Source: Achromobacter marplatensis (lineage in GTDB: Bacteria > Pseudomonadota > Gammaproteobacteria > Burkholderiales > Burkholderiaceae_B). Taken from it: a DNA stretch of 64,000 nucleotides. Below the pieces are notes generated by a model that saw nothing but the letters and a program-made list of their open reading frames with translations, did no database searches and was not told the DNA's origin. The position numbers and the translations under genes were made by a program. The stretch is taken from assembly GCF_002209535.1 (NCBI RefSeq), contig NZ_NJIG01000003.1, forward strand, positions 186,001 to 250,000. The letters are read 5' to 3'. Below are positions 45,497 to 54,208 of this stretch, in pieces (within the stretch, counting starts at the first letter, position 1; each line of letters begins with the position of its first letter).

Positions 45497-46698
45497 GAGG
45501 GTTTGTCTCCTTGTGTAATGTGCCTTGCCTTCAAGGCCGCGATTTCATCGTCGCGATAGCCGGCGGCGCGCAAGAGCTCGTCGGTGTGTTCGCCCACGGC
45601 CGGTGGCTGCAAGCGGATGGGCGGCTGGACGCCGTCCAATGTCAGCGGGGCCAGCGGCACCCGGGTTTCGCGGCCGTCCGGCAACGTGACCGGCGCAAGC
45701 CCGCCCGTGGCCTTCAGGTGCGGATCGTCGAAGAGCTGCTCGGGCCGGGTGATGGGCGCGAACGGCAGGCCCTCTTGTTCGAACCGGGCCGCCAGTTCCG
45801 ACGCGCGGTAGCCGGCCAGATGCGAACGCAGCTGCGGCATCAGCCAATCGCGGGCCTGCACCCGGTCGTTATTCGTCTTCAGGCGCGGGTCCGCCAACCA
45901 TTCCCCCAGGCCGAACGCGCGGCAGAAGATGCCCCATTGCTTGTCGCTGACGACTGCCAGGAACACCTGTTCGCCATCCTTCACCGTGAAGACGTCGTAC
46001 ACGGCCCATGCGGAAATGCGGCTGGGCATCGGCGCCGGCGCATTCCCCGTCATGGCGTGCTGCATCATGTGCTGCCCCACCAGGAAGACGTTGTTTTCGA
46101 ATAGCGAGGCCTGCACTTCCATGCCTACGCCGGTATGTTCGCGTTGGGCCAGCGCCGCCATGGCCCCCATCGCGCCGAACATGCCGCCCATGATGTCGTT
46201 GACGCTGGCGCCGGCGCGCAGCGGATCGCCGGCGCGGCCCGTCATGTAGGCCAGCCCGCCCATCATCTGCACCACCTCGTCCAGGGCGGTCCGGTTCTCG
46301 TACGGCCCCGGCAGGAACCCCTTGTGGCTGACATAGATCAGCCGGGGGTTGCGTGCCTTCAGCGCGGCGTACCCCAAGCCCAGTTTTTCCATCACGCCGG
46401 ACTTGAAGTTCTCGCTGACCACGTCGGCCGAATCGATCAGGCGAAGCGCGGCCTCGATGCCTTCTGGCTGCTTCAGGTCCAGCGCGATGCTCTTCTTGTT
46501 GCGGTTGAACATGGGGAAGAAGCCCGCGCCCGAGCCCAGCAGCCGGCGCGTGGAATCGCCCCCCATCGGTTCGACCTTGATGACCTCGGCGCCCAGGTCC
46601 GCCAGCAGCATGCCGCAGGTGGGCCCCATCACCATGTGGGTGAACTCGATGACGCGGATGCCTTCGTACGGAAGACGGGACGGGGAACGGCTGGACAT
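45493..46698 (-). CDS. CaiB/BaiF (class III) CoA-transferase
   Basis: Transfers CoA between carboxylic acids through a covalent aspartyl intermediate. The 401 residues show the N-terminal Rossmann signature VIEFTHMVMGPTCGMLLADLG and KVEPMGGDSTRR. The SIALDLKQPEG motif and the loop that usually bears the catalytic Asp follow, here in ASVNDIMGGMFGAMGAM (Asp of VND). Human SUGCT, which activates 3-hydroxy-3-methylglutarate, is in this family. With the lyase gene upstream, an acyl-CoA-forming step feeding an HMG-CoA-type cleavage is the natural reading. Confidence 0.9.
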   Translation of the reverse strand: MSSRSPSRLPYEGIRVIEFTHMVMGPTCGMLLADLGAEVIKVEPMGGDSTRRLLGSGAGFFPMFNRNKKSIALDLKQPEGIEAALRLIDSADVVSENFKSGVMEKLGLGYAALKARNPRLIYVSHKGFLPGPYENRTALDEVVQMMGGLAYMTGRAGDPLRAGASVNDIMGGMFGAMGAMAALAQREHTGVGMEVQASLFENNVFLVGQHMMQHAMTGNAPAPMPSRISAWAVYDVFTVKDGEQVFLAVVSDKQWGIFCRAFGLGEWLADPRLKTNNDRVQARDWLMPQLRSHLAGYRASELAARFEQEGLPFAPITRPEQLFDDPHLKATGGLAPVTLPDGRETRVPLAPLTLDGVQPPIRLQPPAVGEHTDELLRAAGYRDDEIAALKARHITQGDKPS

Positions 46699-46818
46699 AT
46701 GAGCACCTTCAAAAGGAATGGATCGACGCCCTGCGGCAGGTTTCAGGCAAAGCGCCGCCCTGCGCGGCCGGCGCGTGTAGCGCCCTGCCGCGTTGGCATC
46801 GCGATCGGTAAAGGGGGG

Positions 46819-47757
46819 CTAGCGCGGTGGCGTGAAACCCTTGGGTAATCCAGCGTCGGGCGTCATGCCGTACAAGGGCTCGCCCGGCAGGCCGGCGGCA
46901 AGCGGCGTGCGCGCCGCGATGATGTTTTCCAGCGAGATCCCGGTACGCACGCCCATCGCCTCGAACATGAACACCAGATCTTCCGTGACGACGTTGCCCG
47001 ACGCGCCGGGCGCGTAGGGGCACCCGCCCAATCCTCCCAGCGAACTGTCGAAGGTGCGCACGCCCTCGTCCCAGGCCGCCAGGCAATTGGCCAGTCCCAA
47101 TCCGCGGGTGTTGTGCATATGGGCCGCGCCGGCATGCGAACCGATTTCGCTGCGCAAGCGCCGGAACAGGCGGCGCACCTGGGCGGGGTTGGCATAGCCC
47201 ACGGTATCGGACAGCCCGGACTCGTCCGCGCCGGCCGCGACGCACATTGCCGCCAGCCGGATGACGTCGTCCTCCGGCACCAAGCCTTGCAAGGTGCAGC
47301 CGAACGCCGTTGAAATGCCCGCTTCCAGCTTCACGCCGGGCGCGATGGCGTCGCGCAGTTGCGCGATGGCGCGGACTTCTTCGACCATGTCTTCGGGCGT
47401 CTTGCGCACGTTGGCCAGCGAATGGGCGCGGCTGGCGGAAACCGGCATCGTCAGCTTATGGACGCCTGCGCGCAACGCGGCCTCCGCGCCGCGCAGATTT
47501 GGCACCAGCGCCATCACCGTCACCCCGGCATGCCGGACCGCATGGGCAACCACTTCCGCCGCATCGGCCATTTGCGGCAGCAGCCGGGCCGGCACGAACG
47601 ACGCCACTTCGATTTCGCGCAATCCCGCCGCGACCAGCGCATCGATCCACCGCAACTTGTCGGCCGTCGGCATGGTGGCCTTCACCGATTGCAGCCCGTC
47701 GCGCGGTCCGACTTCGCTGATCAGAACGTCGGTGGGATTTGGGGCGTCATGCGCCAT
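46819..47757 (-). CDS. Hydroxymethylglutaryl-CoA lyase-like enzyme
   Basis: Cleaves HMG-CoA (or a close analogue) to acetyl-CoA plus acetoacetate. The 312 residues form a DRE-TIM barrel starting VLISEVGPRDGLQSVKA, with the Arg-Asp pair of the active site. Metal ligands are in AHMHNTRGLGLANCLAAWDEG, and the mobile catalytic Cys loop is GLGGCPYAPGASGNV. All signature residues of HMG-CoA lyases are present; some relatives act on citramalyl-CoA or 3-hydroxy-3-isohexenylglutaryl-CoA instead. First gene of a five-gene operon, with palindromic operator-like repeats 18-50 bases before its start. Confidence 0.9.
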   Translation of the reverse strand: MAHDAPNPTDVLISEVGPRDGLQSVKATMPTADKLRWIDALVAAGLREIEVASFVPARLLPQMADAAEVVAHAVRHAGVTVMALVPNLRGAEAALRAGVHKLTMPVSASRAHSLANVRKTPEDMVEEVRAIAQLRDAIAPGVKLEAGISTAFGCTLQGLVPEDDVIRLAAMCVAAGADESGLSDTVGYANPAQVRRLFRRLRSEIGSHAGAAHMHNTRGLGLANCLAAWDEGVRTFDSSLGGLGGCPYAPGASGNVVTEDLVFMFEAMGVRTGISLENIIAARTPLAAGLPGEPLYGMTPDAGLPKGFTPPR

Positions 47758-47774
47758 GCTTTCGTCTCCATAAT

Positions 47775-47806
47775 ATTCTATCTAATAGAATGATGTTCTT
47801 TAGAAT
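47775..47806. promoter_or_regulatory. Palindromic operators upstream of the lyase operon
   Basis: ATTCTATCTAATAGAAT (47775-47791) is a perfect palindrome with 7-base arms and a 3-base centre. GTTCTTTAGAAT (47795-47806) repeats the TTCT/AGAA half-sites four bases later. A degenerate copy, GTTCTAAAGGATGGAAT, lies at 47892-47908 near the iclR start. The set fits IclR-type operators controlling the divergent genes. Confidence 0.7.
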
Positions 47807-47945
47807 AGAATTAAATGCGAACAGGAAATCGCTGTCAAGCGCGTTTTAGGCCCAACGCCAAGCGGCCCTATGCCTACAATGGCCGCCAATCGTTCTAAAG
47901 GATGGAATATGCCGACTGTAGTCCGACGCAGCGCCGGAGCTGGCC

Positions 47946-48674
47946 ATGCCCCGTAAAGCCGTCACCGAATCCGTGGCAGACGCCGATGCCGCGGCAGGCG
48001 GCGTGGCCGCCGTCGACCGCGCGATGAGCCTGATGGCGGTCTTCACGCCCGCTGACCGCACGCTGTCGCTGGGCGAACTGGCCGACCGCACACGTCTCTA
48101 CAAGAGCACCGTGCTGCGCCTGCTCGCGTCGCTGGAGCATGCGCAATGGATCCGCCGCCTGGACGACGGCCGCTACGCGCTGGGCCCCGAAGTGGCCCGC
48201 CTGCACAGCATTTATTCCGCCTCGTTTTCGTTGGAGCAGGTGGTCATGCCCGTGCTGCGCGAACTGGTGGCGACGACCGGCGAAAGCGCGGCCTATCACG
48301 TGCGCCAGGGCGATGCGCGCCTGTGCCTGTACCGCGTGGATTCCCCGCATCCGGTGCGCGACCACATCCGGGCGGGCGACCTGCTGCCGCTGGAACGCGG
48401 CAGCGGCGGGCGCGTGCTGATGGCCTATGACGACATCCTGGGCCATGCGCCGGGGCCGGATCAGGCGCTGTATGCCCGGATCCGCCATGATGGCTATTTC
48501 GCCGCGATGGGCGACCGGCTGAGCGAAGTGGCGGGCATCTCCGCCCCCGTTTTCCTGTTGTCGGGCGGCATCGCGGCGGCGGTGACGCTGACCGCCCCCG
48601 CCCACCGTTACAACCCGGATCACCTGACGCCCGTGCGGGAGGCCGCCCGCCGCCTGACGGGCCGCGTCGGCTGA
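47946..48674 (+). CDS. IclR family transcriptional regulator
   Basis: A 242-residue regulator. The winged helix spans about residues 20-80 (VDRAMSLMAVFTPADRTLSL and LYKSTVLRLLASLEHAQWI), and the C-terminal ligand-binding IclR domain includes SGGRVLMAYDD and GISAPVFLLSGGIAAAVTL. It is divergent from the lyase/CoA-transferase/Bug operon, which it probably controls through the TTCT-AGAA palindromes in the shared 188-base gap. An acyl-CoA precursor or free acid is the likely effector, by analogy. Confidence 0.9.
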   Translation: MPRKAVTESVADADAAAGGVAAVDRAMSLMAVFTPADRTLSLGELADRTRLYKSTVLRLLASLEHAQWIRRLDDGRYALGPEVARLHSIYSASFSLEQVVMPVLRELVATTGESAAYHVRQGDARLCLYRVDSPHPVRDHIRAGDLLPLERGSGGRVLMAYDDILGHAPGPDQALYARIRHDGYFAAMGDRLSEVAGISAPVFLLSGGIAAAVTLTAPAHRYNPDHLTPVREAARRLTGRVG

Positions 48675-48775
48675 GCGCAAGCGCCCTGCCATTGCCCGGC
48701 GGCTTGATCCCGCGCAAGGCGACCCGTCATCCCTTGTTCTAGCCTCTGTCCACTTGACCAGAGGAAAGACTCAAC

Positions 48776-49933
48776 ATGACGTGGTTCAAATCACTCAAAC
48801 TCGCCGGACGCGAATTGCTGCCCATCGTTCAGGGCGGCATGGGCGTCGGCGTGTCCGCTCACCGTCTGGCCGGCACCGTTGCCAGCCAGAACGCGGTGGG
48901 CACCATCGCCAGCATCGATTTGCGCCATCACCACCCGGATCTGCTCGAAAAGACCGACAAATGCAATGACCGCGACGCCATCGACCGCGCCAATCTGGAA
49001 GCGCTGGACCGCGAAGTGCGCGCCGCGCTGGACACGGCGCAAGGGCGTGGCCTGGTCGCGGTGAATGTCATGAAGGCCGTGCGCGGCCACCCGGCGCTGG
49101 TGCGCCAGGCCTGCGAAAGCGGCGCGCAAGCCATCGTGATGGGCGCCGGCCTGCCCATGGACCTGCCCGAAATGACGGCCGACTTTCCCAAGGTTGCGCT
49201 GGTGCCGATCCTGTCGGAAGCGCGCGGCGTGGCCGTCGTGCTGAAAAAGTGGATGAAAAAGGGCAAGCTTGCCGACGCCGTGGTCATTGAACATCCGGGC
49301 CACGCCGGGGGGCATCTGGGCGCCGCGCGCCTGGACGACATCCACCATGAACGTTTCGATTTCCAGCGCGTGCTGACCGAATGCCACGCGTTGTTCGACG
49401 AGCTGCAACTGGGCCAGGACGCGCCCCGCCTGATCGTCGCCGGCGGCGTGGGCAGCCATGATCAGGTGCGCCACTGGCTTGCCAACGGCGCCGATGGCGT
49501 ACAAGTGGGCACGGCGTTCGCCGTCACCCGGGAGGGCGACGCGCACGAGAACTTCAAGCGCGTGCTGATGGACGCCGACCCGTCGGAACTTGCCGAATTC
49601 ACCAGCGTGGCCGGCCTGCCCGCGCGCGCGGTGGCAACGCCTTGGTTAACCCGCTACCTGCGCCAGGAAAAAACGCTGCAGGACGGCACGCGCGCTGATC
49701 CGCGCCGGTGCAGCCAGCGCATGGATTGCCTGACGCAATGCGGGCTGCGTGACGGCCTGTCGAAATTCGGCCAGTTCTGCATCGACCTGAAACTGGCGGC
49801 GGCGCTACGCGGCGAGGTCAGCCGGGGCCTGTTCTTCCGCGGCGCGTCCAAGCTGCCGTTCGGCGGCGCCATGCGTTCGGTGCGCGAACTGATGGACTAT
49901 CTGCTGCACGGGCAGATGCCCGCCACCGCCTGA
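48776..49933 (+). CDS. Nitronate monooxygenase / 2-nitropropane dioxygenase-like FMN protein
   Basis: A 385-residue TIM-barrel flavoprotein. It has PIVQGGMGVGVSAHRLAGTV at the N terminus, the phosphate-binding IVAGGVGSHDQVRHWLANGA, GVQVGTAFAVTREG and the conserved HPGHAGGHLGA containing the catalytic His region. Close relatives oxidise propionate-3-nitronate or other alkyl nitronates; others are enoyl reductases, so substrate is uncertain. Extra cysteines near the C terminus (RCSQRMDCLTQCGL) distinguish this subgroup. It is monocistronic, between the IclR gene and the convergent sensor kinase. Confidence 0.85.
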   Translation: MTWFKSLKLAGRELLPIVQGGMGVGVSAHRLAGTVASQNAVGTIASIDLRHHHPDLLEKTDKCNDRDAIDRANLEALDREVRAALDTAQGRGLVAVNVMKAVRGHPALVRQACESGAQAIVMGAGLPMDLPEMTADFPKVALVPILSEARGVAVVLKKWMKKGKLADAVVIEHPGHAGGHLGAARLDDIHHERFDFQRVLTECHALFDELQLGQDAPRLIVAGGVGSHDQVRHWLANGADGVQVGTAFAVTREGDAHENFKRVLMDADPSELAEFTSVAGLPARAVATPWLTRYLRQEKTLQDGTRADPRRCSQRMDCLTQCGLRDGLSKFGQFCIDLKLAAALRGEVSRGLFFRGASKLPFGGAMRSVRELMDYLLHGQMPATA

Positions 49934-49958
49934 CGGGGCGCCTTGGGGCCTGCCGGCC

Positions 49959-51431
49959 CTAACGCGCCGCCGACAGTTCGAACTGGAACACCGCGCCGCG
50001 CTCGGCGCGTTCCACCAGCCGGATCTCGCTCTGGTGCAGTTGCAGAATGCGCTGCACGATCACCAAGCCCAGGCCGCCCCCGTCGCGCGGCCCGCGGCTC
50101 AGCGCAGACGCCCGCGTGAACAGGCCGGCGCGCAGTTCGGGCGGAATGCCCTGGCCCGAATCGCTGACCTGCACCTGCACCCGGCTCTGCGCCACGCCCA
50201 GTTGCAGTTCGATCCGGCCGCCCGGCGGACTGTGGCGAATGGCGTTGTCCAGCAGGTTCGTCAGGACGCGTTCGATCAGCCCCAGATCCGCGCGCACCAG
50301 CGGCAGCGCCTGCGGGATGTCGGTGGTCAATTGCTGCTGGCGTGCTTCGGCAGCCAGTTCGAATTTCTGCAGCACGTCCTGTACCAGTTCCGGCAGCGAA
50401 AACGTTTCCGGCTCCGGCCGCACCAGACCAGATTCCAGCCGCGCCAGCTCGAACAATTCCTGGGCCAGCCGGCCCACCTTGCGGCTTTGCGCCAGCGCGA
50501 TGTCCAGATAACGGCGGCGTTCGCCGGCATCCAGCGTTTCGTCTTTCAGGCGCAGGGTTTCCAGGTAACCGTGCAACGACGTCAGCGGCGTGCGCAGATC
50601 GTGCGAGATATTGGCGACCAGGTCGCGCCGCTGCTGGTCCTGACGCGTCAACTCGCGCCATTGGTCGGATATCCGCCGGCCCATCTGCACGAAGCTGCGC
50701 CGCAGCACCGAGATCTCGTCCCCGTTGCGGTCCGACGCGTCGCCAGGGCGCTCCAGCGCGGCCAGCGCCTGGCCGTCGTCGCCATCAAAAGCCCGCACCG
50801 CCCGGGTCAGGCCGCGCAACGGCCGCGTAATCAGGGCAAACGCAGTCAGGCCCGCCACCAGCCCAAGCAAGGCCACCAACGCGATCGACCACAGCGTCGT
50901 GCGCAAGACCGAGCTGCGCGACACGGACATCGCCAGCGCATCGTGCGCCTGGCCTTGCAGCACCACGTAGACATAACCCTTGTCCTGCCCCGCCACACGC
51001 ACGGGCGCCGCGCTGAACACCTTTTGCACCCCGGCATTGCGCGGGTCGTCGCCCACGATGGGCAGCATGCCGCCCTCCAGCAGTCGTTTGACCGGCGCAA
51101 GGTCCACGTGGTCGCGCTTGATCTGGCCGGCGGGGGCCGCGTCGCCGACGATACGGCCGTCGTTGGACAGCAGGTAGACCTCGACCGCCGGGTTGACCGC
51201 CATCAGCATGTCGAACAGCGAACGCACCGCGTCCGGCTTCCACCCATTGGTGTCCATCAGTTCCGTCGTGCCGGCGATATGCTGCGCCAGCCCGCTGGAC
51301 AAGCGCTGCACGACCTCCTGCTCGTAGCGGGAATTGGCGGCGATCTGCAGCCAGGCCGATGCGCCGCAGCAGGCCAGCAACAGCAGCGCAAAGACGCCGG
51401 ACAGGCGTTGGGTCAGGGTGAAGCGTTTCAT
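49959..51431 (-). CDS. Sensor histidine kinase, EnvZ/BaeS-like architecture
   Basis: A 490-residue membrane kinase. Span 1 (LSGVFALLLLACCGASAWL), a periplasmic sensor of about 150 residues, span 2 (WSIALVALLGLVAGLTAFAL), HAMP, HisKA with the phospho-His in ANISHDLRTPLTSLHGY, and HATPase_c with N, G1 and G2 boxes (NLLDNAIRHSP, VSDSGQGIP, GGGLGLVI). It is translated from an ATGA overlap with the response regulator. The pair is divergent from the cytochrome/MsrP/Met-rich/Msr cluster, so its periplasmic domain may sense oxidative or chlorine stress. That is inference from position only. Confidence 0.9.
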   Translation of the reverse strand: MKRFTLTQRLSGVFALLLLACCGASAWLQIAANSRYEQEVVQRLSSGLAQHIAGTTELMDTNGWKPDAVRSLFDMLMAVNPAVEVYLLSNDGRIVGDAAPAGQIKRDHVDLAPVKRLLEGGMLPIVGDDPRNAGVQKVFSAAPVRVAGQDKGYVYVVLQGQAHDALAMSVSRSSVLRTTLWSIALVALLGLVAGLTAFALITRPLRGLTRAVRAFDGDDGQALAALERPGDASDRNGDEISVLRRSFVQMGRRISDQWRELTRQDQQRRDLVANISHDLRTPLTSLHGYLETLRLKDETLDAGERRRYLDIALAQSRKVGRLAQELFELARLESGLVRPEPETFSLPELVQDVLQKFELAAEARQQQLTTDIPQALPLVRADLGLIERVLTNLLDNAIRHSPPGGRIELQLGVAQSRVQVQVSDSGQGIPPELRAGLFTRASALSRGPRDGGGLGLVIVQRILQLHQSEIRLVERAERGAVFQFELSAAR

Positions 51432-52156
51432 GATGCGCCTCCCGTCGCGCCCGGCGCTGCCGCGAACTTGTAGCCCCTGCCCCAGACGGTCAGGATGCGC
51501 TGCGGGTTGGAGGGATCGGCCTCGATCTTGGTGCGCAGCCGGTTGATGTGCGTATTCACCGTGTGCTCGTAACCTTCGTGCTGGTAGCCCCACACATGGT
51601 TCAGCAGATCCATCCGGGAAAAGACCTTGTCGGGGTGGCGGGCAAAGAAATGCAGCAGGTCGAATTCGCGCGGCGTCAGGTCCAGCCGGCGCTCGTCGAC
51701 GTCCACGGTGCGTGAGATCGGATCGATGGAAACACCGTGCACGGCCAGGCTGCCGGCATCGATGCGCGCATTGCGTTCAACGGCATCACTGCGGCGCAGC
51801 AGCGCCCGCACCCGCGCCACCAGTTCCAGCATGGAAAACGGCTTGGCGAGGTAGTCGTCCGCGCCCAGTTCCAGGCCCAGGATGCGGTGCACTTCGCTGG
51901 ACCGGGCGCTGGTGATGATGATCGGGGTGTAGCGCGCCATGGCACGCGCCCGCTTGCAGATCTCAAGCCCGTCGATGCCGGGCAGCATCAGGTCCAGGAC
52001 CAGCGCGTCCCAACTGCCCTCTTCCAGCCGCCGCATGCCTTCGTTGCCGTCGGCGGCATGTTCCACCGCATAGCCTTCGTCGCGCAGGTGCAGGCGCAGC
52101 AATTCGGCGATGTGGGCGTCATCTTCAACTATCAGCACGCGTCGGGGCGTATCCAT
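51428..52156 (-). CDS. OmpR family response regulator
   Basis: A 242-residue regulator with a receiver domain (acidic pair in LIVEDD, phospho-Asp in LVLDLMLPGIDG, switch Ser in ITSARSS, Lys in YLAKPFS). A C-terminal winged helix follows (RRLDLTPREFDLLHFFARHP and YEHTVNTHINRLRTKIE). First gene of a two-gene operon with its kinase. A possible target site is the interrupted repeat TCACAAA/TTTGCGTGA in the 145-base gap before the cytochrome gene. Confidence 0.92.
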   Translation of the reverse strand: MDTPRRVLIVEDDAHIAELLRLHLRDEGYAVEHAADGNEGMRRLEEGSWDALVLDLMLPGIDGLEICKRARAMARYTPIIITSARSSEVHRILGLELGADDYLAKPFSMLELVARVRALLRRSDAVERNARIDAGSLAVHGVSIDPISRTVDVDERRLDLTPREFDLLHFFARHPDKVFSRMDLLNHVWGYQHEGYEHTVNTHINRLRTKIEADPSNPQRILTVWGRGYKFAAAPGATGGAS

Positions 52157-52214
52157 GTGGGGGCTCGGGCCAGTTCAGTACCGCCATTGTCGCCAATCCA
52201 CCGGCGGGGAGTTA

Positions 52215-52239
52215 TCACAAATATTTTAAGTTTGCGTGA
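52215..52239. promoter_or_regulatory. Possible regulator site before the cytochrome b gene
   Basis: TCACAAA at 52215 and TTTGCGTGA ending at 52239 form an imperfect dyad in the only AT-rich part of the gap between the response regulator and the cytochrome b gene. It is weak evidence for a regulator or promoter site. Confidence 0.25.
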
Positions 52240-52301
52240 GGACTCCGATATCGGGCCCGGGGAAGAATGGCTTCAACGACAGAACGCCCCGGAGACCCGC
52301 C

Positions 52302-52934
52302 ATGTTGGCAAGCCCCGCAAGTCACGATACACCGGCCGCCCCGCGCCCGGCTGGCGCCATCCATCCCGGCTGGTTGCGGACGATGCATTGGATCAATGCG
52401 CTGGCCGTCGTGATCATGGTGATGAGCGGCTGGCGCGTCTATAACGCCGCCCCGTTCTTCGACTTCACCTTCCCCAACGGCATCACGCTGGGCGGCTGGC
52501 TGGGCGGCGCCCTGCAATGGCACTTCGCCGGCATGTGGCTGCTGTTCGCCAACGGCCTGCTGTATCTGGCGCTGAACGTGGCCACCGGCCGCCTCTGGCG
52601 CAAGTTCTTCCCCGTCAGCCCCCGCGGCGTGGCCGCGGACCTGGGCGCCGCGTTGCGCGGCAAGCTCGCCCACGACGACCTGCGCCACTACAACCAGGTG
52701 CAGAAACTGGCGTACCTGTTCGTCATGGCCGACATCGTGGTGCTGGTGCTGTCCGGGCTGGTGCTGTGGAAGTCGGTGCAGTTCGATGGGCTGCGCGACC
52801 TGCTGGGCGGCTATGAATTTGCGCGCCGCATCCATTTCTTCGCCATGGCGCTGCTGGTGGCGTTCGTGGCAGTCCATCTGGTGATGGTGGCGCTGGTTCC
52901 GCGCAGCCTCGTCGCCATGATCCGCGGCAAATAA
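52302..52934 (+). CDS. Cytochrome b561-like di-haem membrane protein
   Basis: A 210-residue inner-membrane protein with four spans. Histidines placed to bind two haems lie in LRTMHWINALAV, LQWHFAGMWLLF, ARRIHFFAMALL and FVAVHLVMVAL. It resembles cytochrome b/b6-domain subunits that feed quinol electrons to periplasmic oxidoreductases. It precedes the MsrP/YedY-like gene by ten bases. It is not MsrQ, which is a six-span ferric-reductase-type protein, so it would be an alternative electron donor to the molybdoenzyme. GGAG lies about 9 bases before the ATG. Confidence 0.87.
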   Translation: MLASPASHDTPAAPRPAGAIHPGWLRTMHWINALAVVIMVMSGWRVYNAAPFFDFTFPNGITLGGWLGGALQWHFAGMWLLFANGLLYLALNVATGRLWRKFFPVSPRGVAADLGAALRGKLAHDDLRHYNQVQKLAYLFVMADIVVLVLSGLVLWKSVQFDGLRDLLGGYEFARRIHFFAMALLVAFVAVHLVMVALVPRSLVAMIRGK

Positions 52935-52944
52935 GGAGCCCTTC

Positions 52945-53736
52945 GTGAGCCAGAAAAGACGCTTGTCGCTGTTGGGCCTGGACGGCCCGGCCATCCTGAA
53001 AGAAGCCAGGAACCTGCTGGCCAAACGGGTCGAGCAGCCTTCGCGCCGCACGTTCCTGCGCAACAGCCTGACGCTAGGCGGGCTGGCGATGCTGTCGGGC
53101 TGCTCGCTGTCCGACGACGAGAACGTGGAGAAGGCGCTGGCCACCGTGTCCCGCTTCAACGACCGCGTGCAAGGCTGGATCTTCGACCCCAACAAGCTGG
53201 CGCCGACCTACCCCGAATCGATGATCACTCGGCCGTTCCCGTTCAACGCCTACTACGGCATCGACGAAGTCCGCCAAGTCGAGGAAGCGTCGTTCCGGCT
53301 GGAAGTCACCGGCATGGTGGCCGACAAGCGCCAATGGCGGTTGGAGGAACTGCGCGCCATGGCCCAGATCGACCAGGTCACCCGGCACATCTGCGTGGAA
53401 GGCTGGAGCGCCATCGGCAAGTGGGGAGGCGTGCCGTTCTCGACGTTCTTGAAGCGCGTGGGCGCCGACCTGACCGCGAAATACGTGGGTTTCAAATGCT
53501 CGGACGACTACTACACCAGCATCGACATGCCGACGGCGCTGCACCCGCAGACCATCCTGGCGTTGACCTACGACGGCAAGACCTTGCCCCCCGAATACGG
53601 CTATCCCATGAAGCTGCGCATGCCCACCAAGCTTGGCTACAAGAACCCCAAGCACATTCGGGCGATTTTCGTCACCAACACCTACCCAGGCGGTTACTGG
53701 GAGGACCAGGGCTACAACTGGTTCGGCGGCAGCTAG
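52945..53736 (+). CDS. Tat-exported molybdopterin oxidoreductase, MsrP/YedY-like
   Basis: Sulfite-oxidase-fold molybdoenzyme of 263 residues. A twin-arginine leader SRRTFLRNSLTLGGLAML is at 33-50, and the Mo-ligand cysteine is C150 in HICVEGWSAIGKWGGVPF. Core motifs YEDQ-like GYWEDQGYNWFGG close the protein. E. coli MsrP reduces oxidised methionine in periplasmic proteins. This is a shorter relative with a cytochrome b561-like partner, so substrate is inferred from the two Msr genes downstream. C53 in LSGCS may form a lipobox. GTG start with AAGGAG seven bases upstream. Confidence 0.88.
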   Translation: MSQKRRLSLLGLDGPAILKEARNLLAKRVEQPSRRTFLRNSLTLGGLAMLSGCSLSDDENVEKALATVSRFNDRVQGWIFDPNKLAPTYPESMITRPFPFNAYYGIDEVRQVEEASFRLEVTGMVADKRQWRLEELRAMAQIDQVTRHICVEGWSAIGKWGGVPFSTFLKRVGADLTAKYVGFKCSDDYYTSIDMPTALHPQTILALTYDGKTLPPEYGYPMKLRMPTKLGYKNPKHIRAIFVTNTYPGGYWEDQGYNWFGGS

Positions 53737-53778
53737 GTGGAAATCCTGTTTGACCTCTCTTTCTCAAAGGAATACATC

Positions 53779-54120
53779 ATGAAGACACTCACCACCGCCG
53801 CTTTCTCCCTGTGCCTGGCCTTTGGCGCCGTGGCCGCCCATGCCGCCGACAGCATGGGCAAAGACAATATGGCCAAGGATTCGATGCCCAAGGACAGCAT
53901 GTCGAAAGACGGCATGTCCAAGGGCGGCATGGCAAAGGATGGGATGGCGAAAGACGGCATGGCCAAGGACGGGATGTCCAAAGGCGGCATGGCCAAGGAC
54001 GGCATGTCGCACGACGGGATGAAGAAGGATTCCATGTCGAAGGACGGTATGTCGAAGGACGGTATGTCGAAGGACGGTATGTCCAAAAGCGGCATGTCCA
54101 ACGACAGCATGAAGAAGTAA
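53779..54120 (+). CDS. Secreted pentapeptide MxKDx repeat protein, methionine-rich
   Basis: A 113-residue protein: a signal peptide of about 23 residues (ending AVAAHAA) followed by exactly 18 tandem pentapeptides of the form D-G/S-M-S/A-K up to the stop codon. Every pentad has a central methionine, so 18 of 90 mature residues are Met, evenly spaced, with alternating Asp and Lys. The family is known as penta-MxKDx repeat proteins, of unknown function. Placement between an MsrP-like enzyme and exported MsrB and MsrA suggests a sacrificial oxidant scavenger whose Met sulfoxides are recycled. AAAGGA lies upstream of the ATG. Confidence 0.92.
   Translation: MKTLTTAAFSLCLAFGAVAAHAADSMGKDNMAKDSMPKDSMSKDGMSKGGMAKDGMAKDGMAKDGMSKGGMAKDGMSHDGMKKDSMSKDGMSKDGMSKDGMSKSGMSNDSMKK
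53848..54117 (+). repeat. Eighteen in-frame 15-bp tandem repeats
   Basis: The coding sequence of the mature Met-rich protein is 18 consecutive 15-base units. Three consecutive units near 54037-54081 are nearly identical (ATGTCGAAGGACGGT), which points to recent slippage or unequal exchange; others have diverged at synonymous positions. Confidence 0.9.
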
Positions 54121-54208
54121 ACGCTGAAGTCAGACTGGCGGCCGGCCTCGCGCCGCCCGCTGGCGAGCGGACCCCGCCCCTCCCTATTCCCCTAGCCGGA
54201 GCCATGCC

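Noticed and set aside
52302..53736. Classical MsrPQ pair
   Set aside because: The molybdoenzyme is MsrP-like, but the membrane partner is a four-span b561-type cytochrome rather than the six-span MsrQ, so I did not use the msrQ name.
53848..54117. Tandem repeat array as a possible CRISPR or intergenic satellite
   Set aside because: Units are 15 bases with no spacers, keep the reading frame throughout and encode a secreted pentapeptide-repeat protein.
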